Positions 48,601 through 57,144 of a stretch of 64,000 nt of DNA are shown here, piece after piece (the stretch's first letter is position 1; each line of letters starts with the position of its first letter). The stretch lies in the NCBI GenBank assembly GCA_022376515.1, contig WTXI01000073.1:1-64000 (forward strand), read 5' to 3'. Position numbers and translations under genes: made by a program. The notes under the pieces are model-generated. The model was not told where the DNA came from, did not search any database, and saw only the letters and a list, made by a program, of their open reading frames with translations. This DNA is from Lactifluus volemus. Lineage: Eukaryota; Basidiomycota; Agaricomycetes; Russulales; Russulaceae.

Positions 48601-48851
48601 ATGCACAGGACGACGACCTCTCCACCCCGTTGCACTTCGCGGCACGATGCGGAGATTTGCAAGTTGCCGAGGTTCTAATCAAACATGACGCCAATCCGCA
48701 TCTCCAAAACAAGAACGGCCGGATTCCTTTGCAAGTCGCTTGGAAGAAGTCTCGCGACAAACTAGCGCGATTATTATCACAGCGCGCTGGTGAAGAGACA
48801 GAGGGCATCACCGAACATAGGATTACAAGTAGAGCGTTGGATCGAAGATAG
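39606..48851 (+). CDS. NLR-B1: Goodbye-NACHT-ankyrin receptor with copia in intron 1
   Basis: Full-length subfamily B gene. Exons: 39606-39887, 45504-45554, 45611-45812, 45859-46011, 46067-46105, 46157-46198, 46255-46425, 46483-46507, 46563-47162, 47216-48851. They join in frame to 1066 aa. The Goodbye-like domain has FPPAPMVFSGI; Walker A is GNPGSGKS across an intron, Walker B IIDALDECP, then TSRPEIDI; the ankyrin repeats reach residue ~1030. A copia element sits 8 bp into intron 1, enlarging it to 5616 nt, but the donor (GTAAGT) and acceptor are intact. Without splicing, translation ends in the LTR after 147 codons. The donor after exon 7 is GTCAGT instead of GTAAGT. The N-terminus lacks two codons found in B2-B4. 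Expression is doubtful; all exons are open. Confidence 0.75.
39891..39895 (+). repeat. Left copia target duplication
   Basis: AGTCA; restored uninterrupted in B2, B3 and B4 as GTAAGTCAAACCA. Confidence 0.9.
39896..40444 (+). repeat. 5' LTR
   Basis: 549 bp, starts TGTTGTAATATCG, ends CCTGTTGTCA. Confidence 0.95.
40445..40460 (+). other. Copia primer-binding site (initiator tRNA-Met anticodon arm)
   Basis: GGTTATGGGCCCTGAC directly follows the 5' LTR. GGTTATGGGCCC is the reverse complement of GGGCCCATAACC, the anticodon stem-loop of eukaryotic initiator tRNA-Met. Drosophila copia uses this kind of half-tRNA primer. Confidence 0.7.
40521..44996 (+). CDS. Copia gag-pol polyprotein
   Basis: Single 1491-aa ORF. 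Gag occupies about 1-300, with a CCHC zinc knuckle (CFNCKKRGHVKADC, about 232-245). The protease active site is DSGAS (about 325). The GAG-pre-integrase HHCC region has LHRRLGHTS and CDSCEHAK. Integrase has the DDE residues in HSDLWGP (about 522), LRSDRGGEY (about 583) and HNGVAEALNRR (about 623). Reverse transcriptase runs about 970-1150, with KARLVARGFTQ, ETFDFIGAYLNG, KKSLYGLKQAGRRWY and the catalytic VHVDDCVL. RNase H runs about 1300-1430, with FTDADGA, STAEAEYVA, YCDNQAA and DIFTKALP. There is no frameshift between gag and pol. The stop codon lies inside the 3' LTR (44994-44996). All catalytic motifs are present, so the element may still be active. Confidence 0.95.
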   Translation: MSEENKLTIIKLIEDGSNWVTYRDRMIWAVDSRRWRDHLTHDAMTTPYITAGVVGGLDPITRWENDEAGIKQLIASSVPDTVFNHIKGHVHAKDVWDELRKLFEARTKALLTELSRKLHSVRCDEDDDVRVHFNKMANLRQQLASMGKTITDEEYASILMGSLPDSYDGIMGSISAASDISEKDVSAATVIRQAQDEYNRRIIKKGNIPMDESFAVAIQRQNQKRKKRDIECFNCKKRGHVKADCWAKGGGKEGQGPKNREAKVGAASAEAQHEEIEAWMAIQEVESLDDLSDGTEGEWTVIDEDEDTVSAMISDPRTSSEVELYDSGASRHMSPHRDKFISYRPIEPRAIKTADKRLCYAIGAGDLQIDVPNGAATSNVLLKDALHAPDIGVTIVSVSRIAQAGKTVSFTGDYCEIKNKKGDVIGCIPKNSNGLYRVQHDESNAAEVVEKVSLPTLHRRLGHTSVDAIRSLIRHHAIEGVELIEDTSPFHCDSCEHAKNTRKPIKSERTGGQTSAFGEEIHSDLWGPSRTTTLGGCLYYVTFTDDFTRYTKVEILKKKSDVLAAYKAYAAWAQTQHGAKIKRLRSDRGGEYTGNQFTKFLQEQGTERRLTTHDTPQHNGVAEALNRRLMERVRAMLHQSGLPEYLWGETLQHAVWLKNRSSTRVLGDVTPLERLTGIKPNISGVPEWGQPVWVHIFKGSKLEARGVKARWVGYDKESPHAHRIYWPERSKTSVERDVKFITHAITVYAPSQTQPGQAAGVVPQQQAVPAAPAPPPPGPPGPLPADQIPLPPSPKTPEDQAEESGDQPPPFTPPSALTPLPSAALSMPSITPPAAPRKGKGKISALSAPPQPTRKSTREPKPSEYIKRLMAGEGTTGGSSNISSMIKWMHPNIQEAYEKYVSSPDQSFDDDPSASAVEFAYGAELESAAAAAVFETEGDPKTLREAQARPDWPLWKEAMDREIATLEHAGTWETVPRPQNKNIVSSKWVYRIKKKADGSIEKYKARLVARGFTQVYGVDYYDTYSPVAKLGSIRTILAFAARYDWDIETFDFIGAYLNGELEADEDIYMQSPPGYEDQAGQVKHLKKSLYGLKQAGRRWYDTLASALTDIGFRVSKADPGVFYLRTQYDTLILAVHVDDCVLTGSSSKLIADYKIKINAQYSLTDLGPIHWLLGIKIVRDRFAHTISLSQEAYLDTIIARFNLGDAKAQRTPMIPNAIYSKEDGLTDTTAMSNVPYREAIGSLMYAAVATRPDIAFAVSILSQFLEHPSQLHWQAVKRIFRYLIGSKNSQLTYGRELQNLTGFTDADGATQPHRHAISGYAFLIDGGVVSWRSRKQELVTLSTAEAEYVAATHAAKEAIWLRRLIGELIPSALTPTTLYCDNQAAIKLIVDDNYHARTKHIDIRYHFIREVVSLGSINVIYCPTEDMTADIFTKALPYWKVKNHCLGLGLHRASIALEGDCCNIDYDVRGTAADIENERADASDGEDAPSV
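44891..44900 (+). other. Polypurine tract
   Basis: TGAGGGGGAC immediately before the 3' LTR; the expected plus-strand primer site. Confidence 0.7.
44901..45449 (+). repeat. 3' LTR
   Basis: 549 bp, apparently identical to the 5' LTR. Its first 96 bp encode the last codons and stop of the gag-pol ORF. Confidence 0.95.
45450..45454 (+). repeat. Right copia target duplication
   Basis: AGTCA, directly after the 3' LTR and followed by AACCAGG of the NLR intron. Confidence 0.9.
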
Positions 48852-49412
48852 TCATAACTTAGTTTATTCGGAAAATCCGATGCTGAAAACAAGAAAAATG
48901 TGTTCCTAATAGTCCCACTGACGTTCTTGAGACTCGGAGGACCGTATGGATTAGAGTTGTGGGTCAACGGGACAGTGTTTGACGGAATTTGACCCAATTG
49001 GCTGAAATTTCCCATTACTCTCTTAGCTCCGCAACAACAGATGCAGCTGAGCCTCGGGGCAAGTTCAAAGTGACGAAAACGACATTTCTGGGTGGGACAG
49101 CTATCGCGTGTGCCAAATTCAGAAAACAGCTCAACTGAGCTGTGGGGAGCTGTATGGATAAACGCAAGAATTTGAGCTCAGTCTAATTTAGAAGAAGAGC
49201 TGGCTTTAGTACGTTGTAAGTGTCATTTCTGGATGGGACTTTCAGCGTTCCGGAACCGATTTCCAAACAGTATAGCTAAAGAACAGCGTGAGATGGAAAT
49301 ACGGTCATGCAGATCAGGAAACTCTAATAAGTAATGGCATTAAACTGGTTATGCATTTGAGCGTTTTATGATGTCGGGGTGAGTACTAGTCACGTGCTGG
49401 TGGCAGCCCGTA
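48852..49412. other. Spacer downstream of NLR-B1
   Basis: 3' flank of NLR-B1. The first ~200 bp resemble the NLR-B3 flank (60797-60990), with shared ATCCGATG, AAACAAGAAAA and GAGACTCGG-like blocks. No gene seen. Confidence 0.3.
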
Positions 49413-50534
49413 CACGTGATGAGTCTGAGCCTCATGTGCGTTGGTCGACCACCAATAACCTCCAATTTCGACTCATTTCTCACATCTCTCTACGCCTATA
49501 AGTTTCGGCCAACCGAGCTCACAGTTTCACATTTTATACAACAAATGGATGACAACGGTACCGCAGCACAGAAACGATGAGTCAAATTGTTGGGATCTTT
49601 CTTTTTTCCCCTGTGCGTGATGCTGTAAGTCCAAACCTCCACACGCCGCCTTCCTGCCTCTTCACTTCTATATATATTGGCTAGCCGCTGGCGGTCATGA
49701 CTAGGTTGGCGGTGTCGTGAGTCAGTGTCATACCCTCGCCACCTCAACACGGGCACCACCATCACGCTCACGCACCGCAACCACCAGCACGAGAACGACT
49801 CGATTACGGCTACCTCTGTTATGGCCATCACCACATGACCACCCGAGTCGCAGCCAAATGATCAGATGGCCCTGACCACATACTGATCACGAATACGACC
49901 ATATTGACCATTTCCGCCACTCCTATAACCACGACGGCGACGGCGACTTTGCGGTGCTTTTCCATACTGTGCTGCGACAGCTTGAACAACAGGGATGGCC
50001 CACGGTTACAAGCATCGACGAGGTGACTGCCAGGTCACTCCCACGCCGCGTCTTTGATAGTGGCAGACCAAGACAAAAGTGCGACGGAGATCGCTGCCGC
50101 GAGGCTCGATCGTGGCGGTGCGGCGCTATCCAGCCTTTCCTCAGCTTCGGGACGGACAGGTTCGACGAGCGGTCACCCACAGAATGTAGCACAAGAGGTA
50201 TAGGTATGTGCACAGATTCATTCCTCTCCCTCAGTGACTTGGGAGCAACCAGGATCATGAGGCTACAAATTTAGGCAGGACGATAGATTAGTACGGTACA
50301 GTTTGTAGAAACTCCTCTATTCAATTGTTTCTACCCGAATACAGTTCCCTCTGCGGGCTGACCCCCACATAACTCTATTCCATATCCATACAGTATAGAG
50401 TGTTGGCGCGTCGCCGCGTCTACATGAAATGCACGTGATGGGCTCTCAGCACAGGTTAGCGCTGATTAGCGCTTAATGAGTCGGAAGACAAGGAAAGGGT
50501 TACGCCCACGTACACACGTTCCTTCCTTATACCA
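49413..50534. repeat. Module U, copy 2 (upstream block of NLR-B2)
   Basis: Second copy of the non-coding block before subfamily B genes, ending in TTATACCA before the ATG. It is close to copy 4 (61967-63067). Confidence 0.6.
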
Positions 50535-53500
50535 ATGTCTTCGGTTAACAATGCTACTGTCCCTTCTCCCAACTTGCAACTAGTTCTTTCTGCCGCCTTG
50601 GCAAACTACTCGAAGCAGACAGGGAAACACCTCCAGAGTGATCCACTATCTACCGAAATCCAACGTTGCAAGTCCCCCGATGATATCTTGAACGTCTTAA
50701 AAATGCACGCAGAGAAGCTCGACAAGAATGACGAATCTCAATTGACGAGATGCCTGAACCACATCGTGGATGGCTTATATACCTTATCGACCAATCCGGT
50801 CCTTAGCGCAGGTGCTAGTCTAGTAAGTCAAACCAGGTTTGTCTATTTCACTATTGCTGTATCTTGATGGTTATTCTAGGCATTCCCTCCCGCATCAATG
50901 GTCTTTTCTGGTATCGGTGTCCTTCTCGCGGTGTGTGATTTGCCTTGTCATGTCTAATTATCTATTCATGACATGTGGGTGCATTAGGCTGCCAAGGGCG
51001 TCAAGGATGGTCACGATACGCTCATCGATGTCTTTGAATGTCTCGAAAATTTCCTCATGCGCCTCACGAGTTATACTCGACCCGAGATCGAACCTACTCC
51101 GGCGATGACTGAAATACTGGTCAAGATTCTGACCGAGTTCCTTTCGGTACTCTCACTCGCGACAAAGTGGATGAATGAGGGACGGCTCAGTACATTCTTC
51201 CTTTCTAACAACTTCTTTCACTCAACTTTCCACAGAGAAATTTGCAAAGAAGCTACTCGGTGACAATGATGTCCAGGCGGTGTTAAGGAGGATAGACAGG
51301 CTCACACAAGAGGAGTCTCGGGCAACCGCAGCACAGACTTTCGAGATTATCCATGGTCTCGTGAAGAATATGACGGTAGTGATGGAAGGTGCGGCTCATA
51401 CATGAATCCTATGACCATGTGTATGGTATTTAATCCTTATCTGATCAGATGGAAAGGCATCTACGGAAGACATTCAGCAGGCATTAGGTACGTCCAATTG
51501 ACATTTGAGATTGAAGCGTTTTAAATTGTGGGCGCAAGTCCTCATGCAACGTGCAGCAGAGCAAATCAACAAGACAGATCGTTTGTATCTTCATATTGCC
51601 TCCCTTTGGACGTTGATTCTGAAATGGCTACCCCTAGGTGACCAATTACAAGAAAACTTTCGACGTTGGCTATCTCCTCCAGATCCGTCCACCAATCACA
51701 ACATTGCTTGCGAGGCGCATCACGATGGCACCGCATCGTGGTTTATTCAAGGAGACACCTTCAAAGAATGGAAAGCAACCGGTTCGCTTTTGTGGATACA
51801 TGGAAATCGTAAGTTTATCTTACCGTTTCCAGTCTTTATTACTGATTCTCCTGTATTCTAGCCGGTTCTGGAAAGAGTGTACTGTGGTATGTGATTGCGC
51901 TGTTGTCTGAATGGTTTACTTACCTCTTCGGAAAGCTCGACGATCATTCAAGATGTCCAGGACTTGCATGATGCTGGGCTGGCTACTGTCGCGTATTTTT
52001 ATCTCGACTTTCGTGACGCCTCGAAGCGGGACGCCCGCGGCTTGTTGTCTTCTCTTCTTATTCAATTCTGTGCCCAGTCCGATCCTTTCTGTGAAATCCT
52101 CTCTGACCTCTACTCAAAACATAATCGCGGATCTCAACAACCCAGTGGCGATGCGCTTTTACAATGTTTGAAGAAGATGCTCGAACTTCCGGGGCAAGGC
52201 CCACTTTACATCATCATCGATGCACTAGATGAATGCCCGAGCTCATCGGGGTTCCCTACACAACGCGAGCGAGCCCTCAAGATTGTGCAAGAGCTCGTTG
52301 AGGTCCCACTTCCATGTCTACATCTTTGCATCACCAGCCGACCAGAGATAGACATCCGAGCCGTTCTCGAACCCCTAGCAGTCCACAAGATCTCTCTCCA
52401 CAACGAATCTGGACAAAACCAGGATATTATCGACTACATTCACTCTGTGGTTCGCTCTGACCCGAAGATGCGAAAATGGAGAGAAGAGGACAAGATATTG
52501 GTAATTGATACCCTCACACTCAAAGCTGGCGGAATGTAAGCTGTAATTGAGGTTGTTATTTTAGAGTTCGTGCTTACAGGATGAGATAGGTTTCGATGGG
52601 TGCACTGCCAAATCGAAACATTGCGTCGGTGCTTTCCTCAGAGCATCAGACGGGCGTTGAATGAGTTGCCAAAGACTCTGGACGAGACGTATGACCGGAC
52701 TTTGCAAGACATCGATGAGGAGAAGCGGGGCTACACATATCGTCTATTCCAATGCCTCACAGTATCCGTTCGCCCACTTCGTGTAAAGGAGCTCATCGAG
52801 GTGCTTGCGATTCAATTAGACGCGGAAACAATGCCCGGGTATGATGCGGATTGGCGTCCCGAGGATGCAGAAGAAGCTGTGATGTCGGCGTGCTCTACGT
52901 TAGTCGCCATTGTCGAGGACCACGGTTCTAAAGTTGTCCAGTTCTCGCACTTCACTGTGAAGGAGTATCTAACATCAAGTCGGCTGGCGAACTCAAATCT
53001 TGTTTCGCACTATCACATTCCTCTATTGTCTGCGCATACATTCCTCGCACGGGCTTGCCTTTGCATACTTCTCCAACTCGATGATACCATAGACGAAAAT
53101 CGCATCGAGGATTTCCCCCTGGCTAAATATGCAGCGCAGTACTGGGTTGATCATGCACAGTTCAAGGACGTATCATCACATATCCAAGATGAGATGGACC
53201 ACCTCTTTGACAAAGATAAACCACATTTCGCATGCTGGGTCTGGTTATACGACATCGATAAACCCTGGATGTCATTTCCGTTCACCGGTTTCCCGGAGCA
53301 ACCCGATGCATTCCCACTATATTATGCCGCGCTTTGCGGCTTCCGCGATATAATAGAACGTCTAATCGGCACAAGCCCAGAAGATGTCAACGCTAGTGGC
53401 GGAATGTGCGCGACTCCACTGCACGCTGCGTTGGCCTACGGTCATCTGGAAGCTGTCGTTTTCCTGCTGGAGCACGGTGTTGATGTGGATACTCTGAACA

Positions 53501-54186
53501 ACGAAGGAGCAACTCCCTTACACGTGGCATCGAGATCTCGGGATGCCAGGGCCATGAGAGTGCTACTTGACCACGGCGCAGATCCAAACTCGGTGACTTA
53601 CCAAAACATGACTTCATTGTTAATCGCGTCAAAGCACGGAGACGTGGTGGCCGCCAGACTGCTATTGAAGCATGGCGCTGACATGAACCTCCGGGACGAG
53701 GATCATTTGAACCCTCTCCAGATAGCATCGAATTGGGGGCATTGCGACATTGCACAATTATTATTCGATCACGGTGCGAATGCCGACGAACAGGACAAAT
53801 ATGGCTGGGCTCCATTACACATTGCATCGTATTACGGACAACTTGCGATTGCACGGATGCTCATTGAGCGTGGTGCAAGCGTGGATCCTCGGGATGGGAG
53901 GAAGAAGACCCCCTTGCACTATGCGTCTCAATCGGAATACGCGGAGGTTGTGCGACTGTTGTTTGACCATGGTGCTGATGTGAATGCACAGGATGACAAT
54001 CTCTTCACCCCGTTGCACTTCGCGGCACACGAAGGATGTTTCCAGGTTGCCGAGGTTCTACTGGAGCGTGGTGCGGATCTGCATCTCCAAAACAAGGACG
54101 GCAAGATGCCTTTGCAACTCGCTTTGGAGCGGTCTCACGACGAAATTGCGAAGCTACTATCAAAGCGCGCTGGTGAGGAGACATAG
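50535..54186 (+). CDS. NLR-B2: Goodbye-NACHT-ankyrin STAND receptor
   Basis: Uninterrupted subfamily B gene. Exons: 50535-50822, 50880-50930, 50988-51189, 51236-51388, 51449-51487, 51539-51580, 51638-51808, 51862-51886, 51936-52535, 52590-54186, giving 1055 aa. The Goodbye-like domain (residues 1-180) has QTGKHLQSDPLSTEI and FPPASMVFSGIGVLL. NACHT: Walker A GNPGSGKS split by an intron, Walker B IIDALDECP, then TSRPEIDI. The last intron begins directly with an in-frame TAA, so its retention would give a NACHT-only protein ending GGM. About nine ankyrin repeats end at AKLLSKRAGEET. The start is the ATG in context ACCAATGTC after a conserved TTATACCA. It likely acts in the same class of recognition as the other copies; the ligand is unknown. 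Confidence 0.85.
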
Positions 54187-54868
54187 GTATGGTGGAATGT
54201 AAGATTAAAAGTAGGATGATAGATAGAAGACATTCTCGAGAGGACCAGATTACAGGATGTGTGATAGAAATTCCCGATCTCTCCTTCACAATCCAGCACT
54301 TGGTAAACTGATCTCCGCGTTGCATCAACGGATGCAGCCGAGACGTTAGACTCGATACCACTTTGATGATAAAATGGTGATTCCATCTCGTTTCGGTTCG
54401 GACAGATTCCCTTTGTTTCTGCTGACAGTCGTTTAGTATACTAGGATGTAAGTATAATCCGAAGCAAGCGCCAGCGCGCTCTCCGGCAACTTGAAGCACC
54501 GACTCGGAGCGGGCCACTGACTCGGAAACCGTCAGTGTCACAAGCCGTTTGCTTGGGCTTTCACTACATTACCAGCTACCTGTTTCGCCTTCCCTTTTGC
54601 CCCATTTTCTTTGGTATTTTTAGTGGCCTTGTCCTTAGTTCATAACCACCAGAGTTGGATGTATATAAAGAGGCTTATGTTACTGGAATCGAACCTCACC
54701 CTGCTGTTCTCGAACTTCTCGCGAGTGGTTTTCATTTGCTTCCCTTGCCCCTTATCCCTTGCTCCACTTGGTATACGTTCAGAAATGTAAAGATCAAGAA
54801 TGGAGGATCGTGTTACATCAAAACGATTCAGTAGAGGGTCTTCCCGGGTGCGGCGAACTAGTTCCCAA
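54187..54868. other. Spacer downstream of NLR-B2
   Basis: No supported gene. - strand ORFs here extend out of frame into the ankyrin coding sequence and show no motifs. Confidence 0.25.
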
Positions 54869-54916
54869 CCTAAACCTAAACCTAAACCTAAACCTAAACC
54901 TAAACCTAAACCTAAA
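54869..54916 (+). repeat. (CCTAAA)8 telomere-like hexamer tract
   Basis: Eight perfect CCTAAA units, i.e. TTTAGG on the - strand, followed by CCCAACC and a GGTTAGGTT-type flank. It resembles but is not the common fungal telomere repeat CCCTAA. Short and internal. Confidence 0.85.
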
Positions 54917-55109
54917 CCCAACCTTCAGGTTAGGTTCAGGGTGGCCAATTTCCTCCGTGGGTTAACCTGCAGTGAACGGCCAAACTACTCTACTATTCAA
55001 TTGATTTGTGAAGACTTCTGTGGTAAGGACAGACTAGCACCTACCGTGTGACACTTGATGTTTGTATCCGTGTCTGCCTAATCAGGGTTCTTGTCTTCAA
55101 AGGTTTGGC

Positions 55110-55119
55110 AAGTATGGTT
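55110..55119 (+). repeat. Left target duplication of the 854-bp element
   Basis: AAGTATGGTT, exact copy at 55974-55983. Confidence 0.75.
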
Positions 55120-55973
55120 AGTGTTCGGGGAAGTAGGCAAGGCTAATTAGCCAATGGTAAATTAGCATAGGTAAATTAGCGTCAATTTCATCTTGGCCGA
55201 AAATGCCAGGTCAATTAGGGTAAATTAGCTCATGTTGGTAATTCAAATAAGTAATTCCCCAAAAAATTATGTCCTAGGCGACTCGAAAGTGTATGTGCGA
55301 ATCACGATTCCTGGTCTTTTCAGTTTCCAAGTCTTACTCAAATTTGCCCTAGAAAAAGCCCAACAAATCAAAGCCTATTGTCAAATGGCGGGACATGCAG
55401 AAGACAATTCATGGTGCCAACGATCTAATCATCTCGTCAAAATCGTCCTTGAAGGAATGACCCCCAGTATTGGAACATGATATCGAGGCGCTGGCTGATT
55501 GGTGGAGATTCTGAGTCTGAGTCTAATGTGACTACTAGGAGTCCACACAAGAATCACGATGGTTTACATTGGCTTGACAGTCCTCCACCAAACCTTGTTG
55601 ATGTGGAGCAACATGTCTTCACCATCGAAGACACTGTGAATATCAATTCATCTTACCTTCTAGATCTTCTCGATTCAGCTTCAACAACCACAGCAACCAC
55701 ACGAGGTCAACTTTTACATCGAGCCCCAGGATTACCTCCATCAGTTCCTGCTGCACCAAAGGAGACGGACTGGAGCATTTGGTAGTTACCGTAGCTCCCA
55801 GTAAATTTGATTTCAGGCTAATTGACCGTGAGATTGACGGTTAATGAGCATTAATTAGCTGAGATGAAATCTACGTTAATTAGCTCTAATATCTGAGGGT
55901 GAATTAGACATTGCCTGGTCAAAGGGCTAATTTACTGGGTCAATTAGGTCTCGTGTGAAATTCCCCGAACACT
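55120..55973. mobile_element. 854-bp TIR element with 10-bp target duplication
   Basis: The ends are inverted: AGTGTTCGGGGAA on the left, and its reverse complement TTCCCCGAACACT on the right. Further inward there is AATTAGC-rich similarity (TAAATTAGC and variants repeated many times). It is flanked by AAGTATGGTT at 55110-55119 and 55974-55983. Two small + strand ORFs (55232-55480, 55477-55785) overlap by 4 bp and have no recognised domain, so a transposase relic cannot be named. The duplication length fits Mutator-like elements. It inserted just 5' of module U copy 3. Confidence 0.75.
55232..55785 (+). other. Two overlapping unrecognised ORFs inside the TIR element
   Basis: ORFs of 82 and 102 codons, the second starting at the ATG that overlaps the end of the first. 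The second contains DGLHWLDSPPPNLVDVEQHV, which has normal-looking composition. They may be fragments of a captured or decayed transposon gene. Not identified. Confidence 0.3.
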
Positions 55974-55983
55974 AAGTATGGTT
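55974..55983 (+). repeat. Right target duplication of the 854-bp element
   Basis: AAGTATGGTT, exact copy of 55110-55119. Confidence 0.75.
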
Positions 55984-55986
55984 ACA

Positions 55987-57144
55987 CCCGCTTGCGTTGG
56001 ATCGTCTGGTCGTTACGACCAATAACCTCCAATTTTCGACCCATTTCCCAAATGGCGTTTCTCTACGCCTATAAGTTTCGACCAATCCAGCTTACTGTTT
56101 CACAATTTATAAACGATGGATACAACAAATTGGGTGACAACGGTGCCGCGGCACAGAAATGATATGGGTCAATTTTGGGGCTCTTTCTTTTTTCCCCAGT
56201 GGTAGATAACGTGAGTCCAAACCTCCACGCGCCGCCTTCCTGCCTGCTCCCTTCTATGTATATTGGCTAACTACTGGCGGTGATGACGAGGTTGGCGATG
56301 TCGACGACGACAACTATGGCGCCGAGGCAGCGTCATACCCTCGCCATCTCAACACGGGCCACTGCTCCAACTTGAACAACTTGAATGTCCACCACAAGCA
56401 CGAGAATAACTCGATTACGGCTACCTCTGTGATGGCCATACCGCATGACCACCCGAGTCGCTGCCACATGACCAGATGGTCCTGACCACATACTGATCAC
56501 GAATACGACCATGTTGACCATTTCCGCCACGCCTATAACGACGACAGCGACTGCAACTTTGGGTGCTTTTTCATGCTGTGCTGCGACAGCTTGAACAACG
56601 GGGATGACCCACGGTGACAAGTATCGACGAGGTGACTGCCAGGTCACTCCCACGCCGCCCTCGTCTTTGATAGTGGCAGACCACGACAAAAGTGCGACGG
56701 AGATCGCTGCCGCGAGGCTCGATCGTGGCGGTGCGGCGCTCTCCCGCCTTTCCTCAGCATCGGGACGGACAGGTTCGACGAGCGGTCACCCACAAAATGT
56801 AGCACAGGAGGTATAGGTATGTGCGCAGATTCTTTCCTCTCCCTCAGTGATTTGGGAGTAACCGGGATCATGAGGCTACAAATTTAGGCAGGACGATAGA
56901 TTAGTACGGTACATTCTGTAGAAATTCCTGTGTTCAATTGTTACCACGAATGGGGTTCCTCTGCGGGCTGACCTCCCCCATAACTCGATTCCATATCCAT
57001 ATAGAATGTACTGTACATGGCGCGTCTGATGTCGATCTATGCACGAAATGCACGTGATGGACTCTCTCAGTACCGTGTGACACTGGCTAAAGACGAGCAA
57101 GATGGAGGGTTGCGCCCACATACACACGTCCCTCCCTTATACCA
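55987..57144. repeat. Module U, copy 3 (upstream block of NLR-B3)
   Basis: Third copy of the non-coding block before subfamily B genes. It carries small deletions near the 3' end compared with copies 2 and 4 (the GCGCTGATTAGCGCTTAATG segment is missing). Confidence 0.6.

Noticed and set aside
54869..54916. A true telomere end
   Set aside because: Only eight units, internal, and not the common fungal CCCTAA repeat.
54640..54921. - strand ORF starting with a Gly-Leu repeat
   Set aside because: It is a translation of the CCTAAA hexamer tract.
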